Below, piece by piece: positions 51,972 to 59,853 of a DNA stretch of 64,000 bases (its first letter is position 1; the number at the start of each line of letters is the position of its first letter). Where the stretch lies: assembly GCA_934716995.1 (NCBI GenBank), contig CAKUYO010000002.1, positions 143,208 through 207,207 on the forward strand, written 5' to 3'. The notes beneath the pieces are model-generated. The model saw only the letters and a list, made by a program, of their open reading frames with translations, ran no database searches and was not told the DNA's origin. The DNA comes from an uncultured Bacteroidales bacterium (GTDB lineage: Bacteria > Bacteroidota > Bacteroidia > Bacteroidales > Paludibacteraceae). Made by a program: the position numbers and the translations under genes.

Positions 51972-52672
51972 CTACCAATGATAATGCTTCCTTTTACATT
52001 ACCGGCTGCATCGTACCAAACACCCTGAACCAGTTTGCCTTCGTAGAACTCGCCGATGATATAGTCGCCCACTTGGGCTGTACGTTTCTGCGGGTCGCGG
52101 GTATCAATCAGGTGAGATTGGGTGTAGGTCATAGTACCCATACCATGCGGTTTGCCTGATTTCCACGAACCTGACCATTTGCCATACGAAAGCGAATGAG
52201 ACGGAACCTGTTTAGAGACTTTCTGAGCAACTTGTTGTTTCTGTTTCTCTGCTTGCACAAGAGAGTCCTGGCGTGCTTGCTCCTGTACTTGCGCTATCGA
52301 ATCCCATCGCGCCTGTTCAATCGAATCCAGCCGTGCCTGCTCTATCTGCAGACGAAGAAGGGAATCCTGTTGCACCCGAGCAATAGAATCCAGACGCATC
52401 TGCTGCTCGTGGCGGACAGCCGCATGTTTCTTAGCGGAAACAGTACCATAAACAATACCACCGACAACAGCCGTAATACCAAGGACCAAACCGAGACAAA
52501 TGAGCAACCGTTTATGTTTTTTCCACCAAGGCAGTACCTCAACAGTTACAGGATACAACGGTTTACCACATTCTTCGCAGACAAAATGGGATTTTTCAGC
52601 CTCTTGCACCACCTTTTCCGCTGCCATATCACAATTATCGAAATTGTGACAAACGCCTTTTACTTTTGCCAT
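51968..52672 (-). CDS. Zinc-ribbon, single-pass membrane, coiled-coil and MORN-like protein
   Basis: 234 residues. N-terminal zinc site C8, C14, C32, C35 (VCHNFDNC and VCEECG); one transmembrane helix about 55-80 preceded by KKHKR, so the zinc ribbon faces the cytoplasm; a periplasmic Gln/Arg-rich coiled coil about 85-165 with repeated DSI/DSL; and a C-terminal MORN-like beta part about 172-230 (YGKWSGSWKSGKPHGMGTMT, GEFYEGKLVQGVWYD). It starts 4 bases after the tubulin-like gene and is well built to link that cytoplasmic protein to the exported proteins of the operon; this link is inference. Confidence 0.8.
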   Translation of the reverse strand: MAKVKGVCHNFDNCDMAAEKVVQEAEKSHFVCEECGKPLYPVTVEVLPWWKKHKRLLICLGLVLGITAVVGGIVYGTVSAKKHAAVRHEQQMRLDSIARVQQDSLLRLQIEQARLDSIEQARWDSIAQVQEQARQDSLVQAEKQKQQVAQKVSKQVPSHSLSYGKWSGSWKSGKPHGMGTMTYTQSHLIDTRDPQKRTAQVGDYIIGEFYEGKLVQGVWYDAAGNVKGSIIIGR

Positions 52673-52676
52673 ATAA

Positions 52677-55600
52677 TTATAGAAGTTTTAATTCGTTGTT
52701 AATAATATCTACTGCCAGATTGCGATAGTATTCGTATTTCGGGTCGAACTGATTGCCTGCGCATACGGTTTGCAGAATACGGACATTGACCACCTCGCCC
52801 AACAGTTTTTTGAGAACCGTCTTCTGGTCGTTGGAAACCGCCTGTTTTTTCAATTCTTCAGCCACACGCTGTTTCAATACGATGGCGGTTTGATAATCAC
52901 CGGACAAGAGTTTGAGTGTGGACATAAAATCTTTGCCCAACGGTTTCCATGTGTCACCGCCAAAGGTGGTATCAGGTACACGCAATGCCTCAAAACGCTC
53001 TCCCGTAACAGGGTTGCTCTGCTCTGCAATCAAACCCAACGGATATGCCAGCAACAGCGGGCGTTCCATCTCTTTGAACAACTCCATAGCGTCTTTCTCA
53101 AACAGGCTTGGCAACGGTTCGCCGAAACTCTCGGTATGAAGCACCATCTTATTCAGTTCTTTTTCAGGAGCCGCCAACAAGCGGTCGTATTTCTCTTTCA
53201 GCACTTTCAAGTTGCTCAGATAACGGAGCGGGAAACCTGCATTAGCCGCTACAACTACAATCTGATTAGGTTTATAATTAACCGACACATCCTCTTTGGC
53301 ATTGAAACCGGGGACTTGTCTTTCAAACTCCCGAACCAATTTTTCACGGAAAACTGCCGCCTGCCCCTCGCCGGCAGGAACAGACACTTGGAGCATACTC
53401 ATCATAGCCCCATCTTCAGTGCCTATCACTTTGGATTTTTCTTCGGCATTAAACTGCACATACGAACGAACAGAAGCCACAATCCCTTTTACGAAACTTT
53501 CCAACTTTTCATCAGAGGTCAGTTCCTGACTCAGTTTGTCAAGTATATTGACATTCACCATACGACTGAGCGGATCATCTTTGGCGGTGTCATCCATTGC
53601 TACATCAGCGTTCTGCTTACATACATCCAAGATGATATCCACCGCCTCATCGTGGCTTACTTTGGCATACAGATTGGCAAATGTATGTTCCCCCTCTTCA
53701 CCCAGCAGAGCCGCCATGTGTTTGCGGATAGTAGCCGCATTGCCCGCTTGTGCATCCTTGGTAGCGGCATACTGGCGGGCAAAGAGTTGGATACGCTCCG
53801 GATCGTACTTTTTGATAGTAGAATCATCCTCCGAAGCATTGACACGACATCTGCTTGCGGCTTCACGCAAAACCTCCTCCGATATTTCCGCCAGTTCCGC
53901 TTTGAAAGCCAGCACGCCTTCCAACATAGCGGTCAGTTCGTTGATAATCTCCTGCAAGAGTTCCACTGCGAAATTGTATGCCTCTATGCGGGTGCATTGC
54001 GTGTAGTAATTGCAGCGCTCGGACTGGTACCTACTAAACACTTTCTCCGAGGCGTTGGTGATTGCATCTTTGAGCCAACCGATGTTGTCCCATTCCTGTT
54101 TGATGGTTTTTGTAAGACTCAATATACCATCCAATTCCTCCTCGACATCCGTTTTGTGTTTTTGGAATTCGGCAATCCGTTCTCCACAGTTGGCAATCAA
54201 TAGACGGGTATATTTCTCAATCTCCAGAATACTCTTGCACGACTCGCCACCTGCCAACCATTCATCAAACAATTTGCTCTCTATATGGCGACGGATATGT
54301 TTGGCATACGCTTTCTTGTCACGGCGCTGTGTATCGTAGAATTTTTTGACACCATGTCCACGGAAATTATTCTGATAATAGTCATCCGCCAGTTTCTCAA
54401 ACTCGCTGAGCCAGTCCTTTTTCTCATATTGCGCCCGCACATCTGCAGCATCGCTTTGCGTACGTGTCGCCCATGTAGTATCTATATCCTGCCAACGTTT
54501 GGTATTCGGTCCCTCAATAATAGGAGAGGAGAGCATCAAGTAGTTGTTGGACAAGAGCAAAGATTCTCTGTTCCGCTTGTTTTTAATCTCATCTGCAAAT
54601 CCGATACCGACTTCCTCATAGGTTTTTTCCCCGTAGCCGAGCCCCTCTTGCCAATAGTTGTACGCCAACTGGCGCGTGGCTTGTACAGCATAGGTATAAC
54701 TGACAAACTCCCGGATTTCATTTTCCGGGAACTCAATGCGCCTAATACCAAAGGAAATAAACTTGCGGCTACGCACCTTATTGCCCGCTTGGTCTGCCTC
54801 AGGACCTGCGCCATCATTCTCACAGCCTACCAGTCGTTTCATTTGTCCGGCATCACCATTGATGCTGTTGGCGACTGACATCTGAAACAGGAAATCCGCC
54901 ACAGCAGCAGGCAACCCGTATGCCAAATCCAAGATCTTGCCATTCTCATTGACATTGGTATAGACATACGCAGCCTCGAAAGTTTCACCCGTAAGCAGAC
55001 GCTGTACCTCCCCCGAAAAAATATCTTTTTCTCCAGTAACATCCAAAGGCTTATATGCGCCCACGCTGATTGCATTCAATTCCTGCAAGGCGGCATAGCC
55101 GTTTGCCTGATAAAAGCCTGCATCATGCTTTGGCATAACCACATTCATCTCCGGAATATACAACACCAAATTCATTTTGAAAAACTTGGTATCTGTTTGG
55201 AAGGGGAACAATTTGCGTATTTGGGCTATCACATCCACCACAGACCCTGAGCCCGTACCACCGGCAAGACCGGCACAGATATGAAAAGTAACATTATTGT
55301 CCCCGCTTTCGTTCTGCAACCGCCCGACTGCCCCACGCAAGACGGCATCGAAATTGCGGGAGTTGGATTTATCGCTGAGGTTGTTCGCCATCAAGACCCG
55401 TCCGAGACGACGACGCTGCCCGCCGATACCCGCACTGAGCAATGGTCCCATTTTCTCTTGCATCAAACGGATATCATCAGGTTTTAGAAAAGCCTGCAAC
55501 CCCGGATACATATTGATGTTCTGAAACATACTTGTGCTAATGCCATGTATGCTTACTTTTTGCGCCTCCCCAAGATGAACACTCTTACCCATCACTTTCC

Positions 55601-55769
55601 AGCCCGTACGGTTATTCAAATCGTCGTCCGAAGAGTCCACATAAATATAGTCCAAAAATATGCCATTGCCCGGTTCATTGGAATGAAACTCCTCAAAAAC
55701 ACGTTTACGCAATTCGCGCAGCACCTTACCGCCGGTGCCGCCTAATCCGATAAAAAGATGGTTTGCCAT
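52677..55769 (-). CDS. Tubulin/FtsZ-like GTPase family protein (Tubulin_2-like)
   Basis: 1030 residues, no leader, cytoplasmic. The N-terminus HLFIGLGGTGGKVLRELR is a nucleotide-binding glycine loop, LDYIYVDSSDDDL near 39-51 fits the next strand, and CAGLAGGTGSGSVVDV (GGTGSGS at 170-176) is the tubulin/FtsZ phosphate-binding signature. The family matches the large divergent prokaryotic tubulin homologues known as Tubulin_2 or FtsZ-like. A long helical region (about 400-750) follows the GTPase core. It may polymerise and act on the membrane. Unlike ftsZ it is not near division or cell-wall genes; it heads exported and membrane proteins. Confidence 0.85.
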   Translation of the reverse strand: MANHLFIGLGGTGGKVLRELRKRVFEEFHSNEPGNGIFLDYIYVDSSDDDLNNRTGWKVMGKSVHLGEAQKVSIHGISTSMFQNINMYPGLQAFLKPDDIRLMQEKMGPLLSAGIGGQRRRLGRVLMANNLSDKSNSRNFDAVLRGAVGRLQNESGDNNVTFHICAGLAGGTGSGSVVDVIAQIRKLFPFQTDTKFFKMNLVLYIPEMNVVMPKHDAGFYQANGYAALQELNAISVGAYKPLDVTGEKDIFSGEVQRLLTGETFEAAYVYTNVNENGKILDLAYGLPAAVADFLFQMSVANSINGDAGQMKRLVGCENDGAGPEADQAGNKVRSRKFISFGIRRIEFPENEIREFVSYTYAVQATRQLAYNYWQEGLGYGEKTYEEVGIGFADEIKNKRNRESLLLSNNYLMLSSPIIEGPNTKRWQDIDTTWATRTQSDAADVRAQYEKKDWLSEFEKLADDYYQNNFRGHGVKKFYDTQRRDKKAYAKHIRRHIESKLFDEWLAGGESCKSILEIEKYTRLLIANCGERIAEFQKHKTDVEEELDGILSLTKTIKQEWDNIGWLKDAITNASEKVFSRYQSERCNYYTQCTRIEAYNFAVELLQEIINELTAMLEGVLAFKAELAEISEEVLREAASRCRVNASEDDSTIKKYDPERIQLFARQYAATKDAQAGNAATIRKHMAALLGEEGEHTFANLYAKVSHDEAVDIILDVCKQNADVAMDDTAKDDPLSRMVNVNILDKLSQELTSDEKLESFVKGIVASVRSYVQFNAEEKSKVIGTEDGAMMSMLQVSVPAGEGQAAVFREKLVREFERQVPGFNAKEDVSVNYKPNQIVVVAANAGFPLRYLSNLKVLKEKYDRLLAAPEKELNKMVLHTESFGEPLPSLFEKDAMELFKEMERPLLLAYPLGLIAEQSNPVTGERFEALRVPDTTFGGDTWKPLGKDFMSTLKLLSGDYQTAIVLKQRVAEELKKQAVSNDQKTVLKKLLGEVVNVRILQTVCAGNQFDPKYEYYRNLAVDIINNELKLL

Positions 55770-55790
55770 ATCATATTTAAGTTTAATTTA

Positions 55791-56294
55791 TCAAAAATTA
55801 TCATGCGAAGGAACCCGCCGCACAGCCCTGTCAGGAGTCTGGCAGCAGCGCACCATTGTTGCCGAAACAGCAAACAATCCCAATACGAACAACACTGCAG
55901 CCGCACCACCCCAAATCCACAAACGGGTATTGATCTCCTGATATTGCTCTTCAATGGATTCTTCGGAGACATCAACACCGTAGAAAGAGGCGGCAAGATC
56001 GTATAAATCGGAACTATACGAGCGCACCAAATCACCGCTCTGCCGCAAGAGACGAAATTGTGCTGACTGCTCATAATCAGACAAAATACTCTTCCCCTTT
56101 ACCAAAGCGCAAAAACAGATATTGCAAATACACAAACAGACAGCGAACAGCATAGCACACAGATAACTCAGGGCAGAGAAGCGACGGTTTTTATGAAAGA
56201 AGAAAGGTACTAACAGTAACAATATCGCTGCAATAACCGCCACCAATATCCCTATAACGATTGTACCAAAAGAAAAAGAAGCCAAATTGGACAT
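55791..56294 (-). CDS. Three-helix membrane protein, first gene of the tubulin-like operon
   Basis: 167 residues. Hydrophobic segments about 9-33, 42-66 and 124-147, with a helical, acidic loop between the second and third (SILSDYEQSAQFRLL, SEESIEEQYQEINTRLW). The basic C-terminus is VRRVPSHDNF. No family recognised. It lies 21 bases before the tubulin-like gene and directly after the operon promoter. A membrane anchor for the tubulin-like protein is a reasonable guess. Confidence 0.74.
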   Translation of the reverse strand: MSNLASFSFGTIVIGILVAVIAAILLLLVPFFFHKNRRFSALSYLCAMLFAVCLCICNICFCALVKGKSILSDYEQSAQFRLLRQSGDLVRSYSSDLYDLAASFYGVDVSEESIEEQYQEINTRLWIWGGAAAVLFVLGLFAVSATMVRCCQTPDRAVRRVPSHDNF

Positions 56295-56340
56295 AGATCA
56301 AGATTTTAACGCATTATAAAAATGCTAACAAATTAGGCGG

Positions 56341-56372
56341 CAAAGGTAAAAAAAAAAAACGACCCTTGCAAT
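56341..56372 (-). promoter_or_regulatory. Promoter of the tubulin-like operon
   Basis: Minus strand: ATTG (imperfect -33, 56372-56369), 20 bases, TACCTTTG (56348-56341). A run of twelve A/T pairs lies in the spacer. Transcription would start near 56334 and cover seven genes to 46979. Confidence 0.7.
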
Positions 56373-56483
56373 TTTTTAACGATAAAAAATGATATAAATA
56401 ATCATTTTTCGGGAAAAACGCAATAATCGAATTATATAACCTTATATTTATAGCGGATTTTACTTTTATTTCATAAAGAATAT

Positions 56484-56518
56484 GAACTATAGACTATGAA
56501 CAAAGAACAAAGAACAAG
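56484..56518. repeat. Heptamer array next to the gapA terminator
   Basis: Five in-phase 7-mers: gaactat, agactat, gaacaaa twice, gaacaag. The last unit runs into the terminator stem. Confidence 0.75.
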
Positions 56519-56539
56519 GCTGCCGAGGGGGCAGCCTTG
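56515..56539 (-). terminator. gapA terminator
   Basis: Perfect 10-bp stem CAAGGCTGCC / GGCAGCCTTG with a 5-nt loop, 42 bases after the gapA stop; T-rich DNA follows on the minus strand. Confidence 0.8.
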
Positions 56540-56581
56540 TTACAACTTTATATAGTATGATACTATATAGTTCGGACGGGA

Positions 56582-57592
56582 TTAGCCGTTGACTTTTGCC
56601 ATGTGGGCGATGAGGTCGAGCACTTTGTTGGAGTAACCGATCTCGTTGTCGTACCAAGAGATAACTTTTACGAAAGTATCCGTGAGGTAAACACCGGCGT
56701 TAGCGTCGAAGATAGAAGTCAGTTTGCAGCCGAGGAAATCACTCGAAACCACTGCATCCTCAGTATAACCGAGTACACCTTTGAGTTCGCCCTCACTAGC
56801 CTCTTTCATAGCAGCGCAGATGTCCTCTTTGGTAGCGGGTTTAGCCAAGTTGGCAGTAAGGTCAACCACCGAAACATCGAGAGTCGGAACACGCATCGAG
56901 ATACCTGTCAGTTTGCCGTTGAGTTCAGGGATAACTTTACCTACAGCCTTAGCAGCACCGGTAGAAGACGGGATGATGTTGCCCGAAGCAGCACGACCAC
57001 CACGCCAGTCTTTGAGCGACGGACCGTCAACAGTCTTCTGAGTAGCGGTAGTAGAGTGAACGGTAGTCATCAAGCCGTTAACGATACCGAATTTGTCGTT
57101 GAGCACCTTAGCGATAGGAGCCAAGCAGTTGGTGGTGCAAGAAGCGTTGGATACGAACTGGGTACCCTTAACGTATTTGTCGAAGTTAACACCGCAAACG
57201 AACATAGGAGTATCGTCCTTGGAAGGAGCCGACATAACTACGTATTTAGCACCGGCGTTGATGTGAGCCTGTGCTTTCTCTTTGGTAAGGAAAAGACCAG
57301 TGGACTCAACAACATACTCTGCGCCAACCTCGTTCCAAGCGAGTTCGTTAGGATCTTTGCAAGCGGTTACACGGATAGCCTTACCGTTAACGATAAGTTT
57401 GCTATTCTCCACATCAGCCTCGATAGTGCCCTCGAATGCACCGTGCATGGTGTCATACTTGAGCATATAAGCCAAATAATCAACAGGGCAAAGGTCGTTG
57501 ATACCAACGATCTCGATGTCGTTACGAGTCTGGGCAGCACGGAAAACGAAACGTCCGATACGGCCAAAACCATTAATACCTACTTTTGTCAT
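56582..57592 (-). CDS. gapA: Glyceraldehyde-3-phosphate dehydrogenase
   Basis: 336 residues. Glycolytic enzyme oxidising glyceraldehyde-3-phosphate with NAD. NAD-binding VGINGFGRIGRFVFRA at the start, catalytic Cys in SNASCTTNCLAP near 153, His in TTVHSTTATQ near 180, and the C-terminal SWYDNEIGYSNKVLDL. Typical length, NAD-type. Monocistronic with its own promoter and terminator, and its codon use looks highly biased (frequent AAC, GGT and GTA), as expected for strong expression. Confidence 0.97.
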   Translation of the reverse strand: MTKVGINGFGRIGRFVFRAAQTRNDIEIVGINDLCPVDYLAYMLKYDTMHGAFEGTIEADVENSKLIVNGKAIRVTACKDPNELAWNEVGAEYVVESTGLFLTKEKAQAHINAGAKYVVMSAPSKDDTPMFVCGVNFDKYVKGTQFVSNASCTTNCLAPIAKVLNDKFGIVNGLMTTVHSTTATQKTVDGPSLKDWRGGRAASGNIIPSSTGAAKAVGKVIPELNGKLTGISMRVPTLDVSVVDLTANLAKPATKEDICAAMKEASEGELKGVLGYTEDAVVSSDFLGCKLTSIFDANAGVYLTDTFVKVISWYDNEIGYSNKVLDLIAHMAKVNG

Positions 57593-57622
57593 AATTGTAT
57601 TAAATTAAATAGTTGTTAGTTT

Positions 57623-57657
57623 CAATTCACAATGTGCAATGCATAATGCACAATTAT
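57623..57657. repeat. Heptamer array upstream of gapA
   Basis: Five in-phase 7-mers: caattca, caatgtg, caatgca, taatgca, caattat. It lies in the gapA leader between promoter and ATG, so it would be transcribed. Confidence 0.85.
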
Positions 57658-57669
57658 CCTTTCGGGCTG

Positions 57670-57677
57670 CAAAATTA
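57670..57677 (-). promoter_or_regulatory. gapA promoter -7 box
   Basis: Minus strand TAATTTTG; the -33 position 20 bases upstream reads TTCC rather than TTTG. The leader would be about 70 bases and contains a heptamer array. Confidence 0.65.
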
Positions 57678-57784
57678 CGTCTTTTTTGCGGAATACGGAA
57701 ATTTTGCCGATATTATCTGTATTTTGTCAGTTGGGTTTTGCAAAAAGAGAAGACGCTATAGAGGGCTGACAAAAGATATTTTTC

Positions 57785-58080
57785 TATGCCGCAAGCGGCA
57801 AGAAAAATGGAAGAAAAATGGCAAAAGAAAACAATAATTTATCAAGCAAAAAGCAAAACCATTCTTGCGGGACAACATATCCCGCGCTTTAGAAACAAAT
57901 ACTTGAAAAATTAGACCAAATATATTCAAATATACAGAGACTGTCTAACAAGTCATAAAGACCACAGGAAAAACAGACAAGTCTAACGACTTGACCGCGG
58001 ACGAGGCATCCGCGTCCCCAGCGAGAATACAAGTTGACGATGCGAGACGCAACGTCCCCACACCCAAGTGCATATAATAA
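57785..58080. repeat. Repeat-rich intergenic region
   Basis: Between gapA and the HxlR gene. Holds REP-like modules (tatgccgcaagcggcaagaa; cttgcgggacaacatatccc), the palindrome gcggacgaggcatccgcgtc shared with 38210-38236, and AGAGACTGTCTAACAAGT (about 57943-57960), which is nearly complementary to 58095-58112. No open frame looks real. Confidence 0.6.
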
Positions 58081-58113
58081 AAGAGACTGCCTACACTTGT
58101 TAGACAGCCTCTT
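58081..58113 (-). terminator. HxlR-gene terminator
   Basis: 13-bp stem with two mismatches (AAGAGACTGCCTA / TAGACAGCCTCTT), 7-nt loop, followed by TTATTAT on the minus strand; 18 bases after the stop. Confidence 0.75.
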
Positions 58114-58131
58114 TGTATATGCAACCTTTGC

Positions 58132-58512
58132 TCAGGCTCGTCTTGAAGATTTGCGTTTTCTGTCCGCTACAATATCTTCCAAGTTCGCCACCGCCCATTG
58201 GAGCATAGGTGCGCAGGCTTGCATAAACGACTGCGCCCGCTCGGTGAGTTGATAGTCCACGCGTGGCGGTACCTCGGCATATACGGTTCGCACTACAAAC
58301 CCGTCTTCTTCCAAGGTGCGCAGTGTGGTGGTCAGTACCTTTTGCGAGATGTCTGGCAATGCCCGTTGCAGGGCATTGAAACGTATAGGACCGGTGCTTT
58401 GCTCCAAGGTGTGCAACACCAATAGCGACCACTTGTCGCCTACCCGCGACAGCACATTGCGTATCGGACAGTTAGGAAACAACACATCCCGTGTCTCTTC
58501 ATTATGCAGCAT
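58132..58512 (-). CDS. HxlR-family transcriptional regulator
   Basis: 126 residues, a winged-helix DNA-binding protein. It has the conserved N-terminal Cys in FPNCPIRNVLSRVGDKWSLL, which in YodB/HxlR-type proteins senses electrophiles or aldehydes, then FNALQRALPDISQKVLTTTL and FVVRTVYAEVPPRVDYQLTE. It probably represses the metallo-beta-lactamase-fold gene next door, whose promoter carries a palindrome. The 138-bp MITE copy has inserted between the two genes. Confidence 0.9.
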   Translation of the reverse strand: MLHNEETRDVLFPNCPIRNVLSRVGDKWSLLVLHTLEQSTGPIRFNALQRALPDISQKVLTTTLRTLEEDGFVVRTVYAEVPPRVDYQLTERAQSFMQACAPMLQWAVANLEDIVADRKRKSSRRA

Positions 58513-58558
58513 ATTTCTCCGTTAAGGGCGTTTTTATATAGAAAAAGACGTTAATTAT

Positions 58559-58696
58559 CGTGAGTTCGATATAAAACTCCTTTGCCGCAAAGCGGCAAGA
58601 AATCTAAATAAATTTTGCTTTTGCATCCATAAATTGCTATAAATCTTATTCGCCTACGGCGACAAAGTATGCAATTATGTTTATATCGAACTGACG
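58559..58696. mobile_element. 138-bp MITE-like element, intact copy
   Basis: Ends CGTGAGTTCGATATAA and TTATATCGAACTGACG. The perfect 8-bp target duplication TTAATTAT flanks it (58551-58558 and 58697-58704). Inside: palindrome TTTGCCGCAAAGCGGCAAG; no gene. Confidence 0.88.
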
Positions 58697-58777
58697 TTAA
58701 TTATTGTATAATTAATCGTTAATAAATCGGAAAACAGGAGATGCCTGTTTACCGATTTCGGAACAAGAACTATGCCA

Positions 58778-58812
58778 TTCATTCACAATTCATAATTCCT
58801 CATTCATAATTA
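58778..58812. repeat. Heptamer array fused to a stop codon
   Basis: On the minus strand five 7-mers: taattat, gaatgag, gaattat, gaattgt, gaatgaa. The first three bases are the TAA stop of the gene at 58810. Confidence 0.85.
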
Positions 58813-59640
58813 GTATAGTGCGTTGGCGAGCCCTTGCAAGTTGTCCTCACCCGGCAGGTTGGGGTAGGCTTTTTGCATGGCTGCCACCAACTCTTCTGCC
58901 GTCTTGCTCTTGGCGAGCAGGCGTTTGAGTGTCTTTAGGTAGGTGATTTTGAACTCAACGGCATCTTTCTGTGCAGCCCCGCCGTGTCCGCCGATGAACA
59001 GTTCCGCACCCGATTTCAGGGAACGTTCCGCCTCGGCAATCTCGGCATCAATAGCGGCTGCGCTGCTTACTTGCAACGGGCTGATATGCGCTTTGGCAGG
59101 TGCCCAGTGGGTGTAATAGACACGCTTGCCAATGAGCAGGCTGGCTGCGGGGAAGTCGGTAGAAGCCCCGTGGCGGAACTCAAACGATACGCCGGCATAA
59201 GTCTGTGTGCTGCCGAAAGCCACCTCGGCGGTCTTGCCTGTAGGCAGGGCGGTGATGGCATCACCGAAGATATTGGCAAAATTCTGCATCATACCGCCAT
59301 AGATTTCACCCTTCGAGAATGCGGGCATACCCTCCGCCATCAGGATGTCGTGGTCGTCCGTACCGCCCACGTGGTAGTCGGCAATGCGTTGGCTGACAGG
59401 TTTGTTGAGCGATTCAAGATATGTGTTGTACTCGGCGATGTTGTCTTTGAAGAGCGGCTGTTCCAATGTTACAAGGGAGTCTTTCCCTTCTACGATGTAA
59501 CTCGCATCGCCCAAGGCGTCGTTGGTGTAATAGACGTGCAGTTTGAAGGTGTCGAAATCGTACACTTCCACTTTTCCTTTTGTTTGTGCGTTTGCACCGA
59601 GTGCTGCAATACTCATCATTGCTACAATGGCTTTTTTCAT
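58810..59640 (-). CDS. Exported metallo-beta-lactamase-fold-like protein with degenerate metal site
   Basis: 276 residues, signal peptide about 1-18. The fold resembles MBL hydrolases: SYIVEGKDSLVTLEQPLF near 46, ADYHVGGTDDHDIL near 88 where HxHxDH would be expected, LLIGKRVYYTHWAP near 166, and LFIGGHGGA near 212 like the PGHG motif. Several metal ligands are missing or displaced, so it may bind one metal or be non-hydrolytic. It is the likely target of the HxlR regulator; a role in handling a reactive compound is a guess. Confidence 0.68.
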   Translation of the reverse strand: MKKAIVAMMSIAALGANAQTKGKVEVYDFDTFKLHVYYTNDALGDASYIVEGKDSLVTLEQPLFKDNIAEYNTYLESLNKPVSQRIADYHVGGTDDHDILMAEGMPAFSKGEIYGGMMQNFANIFGDAITALPTGKTAEVAFGSTQTYAGVSFEFRHGASTDFPAASLLIGKRVYYTHWAPAKAHISPLQVSSAAAIDAEIAEAERSLKSGAELFIGGHGGAAQKDAVEFKITYLKTLKRLLAKSKTAEELVAAMQKAYPNLPGEDNLQGLANALY

Positions 59641-59732
59641 AATTTTTGTTGTTTTATGGTTTTACAAATACTATGTATGTTAATTTTTACTTTTTACTTA
59701 TTGATTGTTCAGTCCTTTTTCAAAAGACGCTG

Positions 59733-59764
59733 CAAAATTACTGCTTTTTGCAATACCGTACAAG
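59733..59764 (-). promoter_or_regulatory. Promoter of the MBL-fold gene
   Basis: Minus strand: CTTG (59764-59761, imperfect -33), 20 bases, TAATTTTG (59740-59733). Confidence 0.7.
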
Positions 59765-59783
59765 AACGCACTTGATTGTCAGT

Positions 59784-59803
59784 TAGTTACATTTAGGTAA
59801 CTA
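59784..59803. promoter_or_regulatory. Candidate HxlR operator
   Basis: Perfect inverted repeat TAGTTAC-N6-GTAACTA, centred about 30 bases upstream of the -33 box of the MBL-fold gene. Length and symmetry fit a dimeric winged-helix regulator such as the neighbouring HxlR protein. Confidence 0.65.
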
Positions 59804-59829
59804 TTGTAGAGTATCAAGCGGTTAAGGGC

Positions 59830-59853
59830 TGCAAAAAAATGTATTTTTTTGCA
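59830..59853. terminator. AT-rich perfect hairpin
   Basis: TGCAAAAAAAT-GT-ATTTTTTTGCA, 11-bp stem with a 2-nt loop. It lies 166 bases downstream of the HlyD gene on the minus strand. The rest of the 378-base gap holds only the promoter and operator above; no precursor-peptide gene was found. Confidence 0.45.

Noticed and set aside
52677..55769. Tubulin-like protein as the cell-division FtsZ
   Set aside because: It is about 1030 residues, lacks the NLDFADV-type loop as far as I can see, and is not beside ftsA or mur genes.
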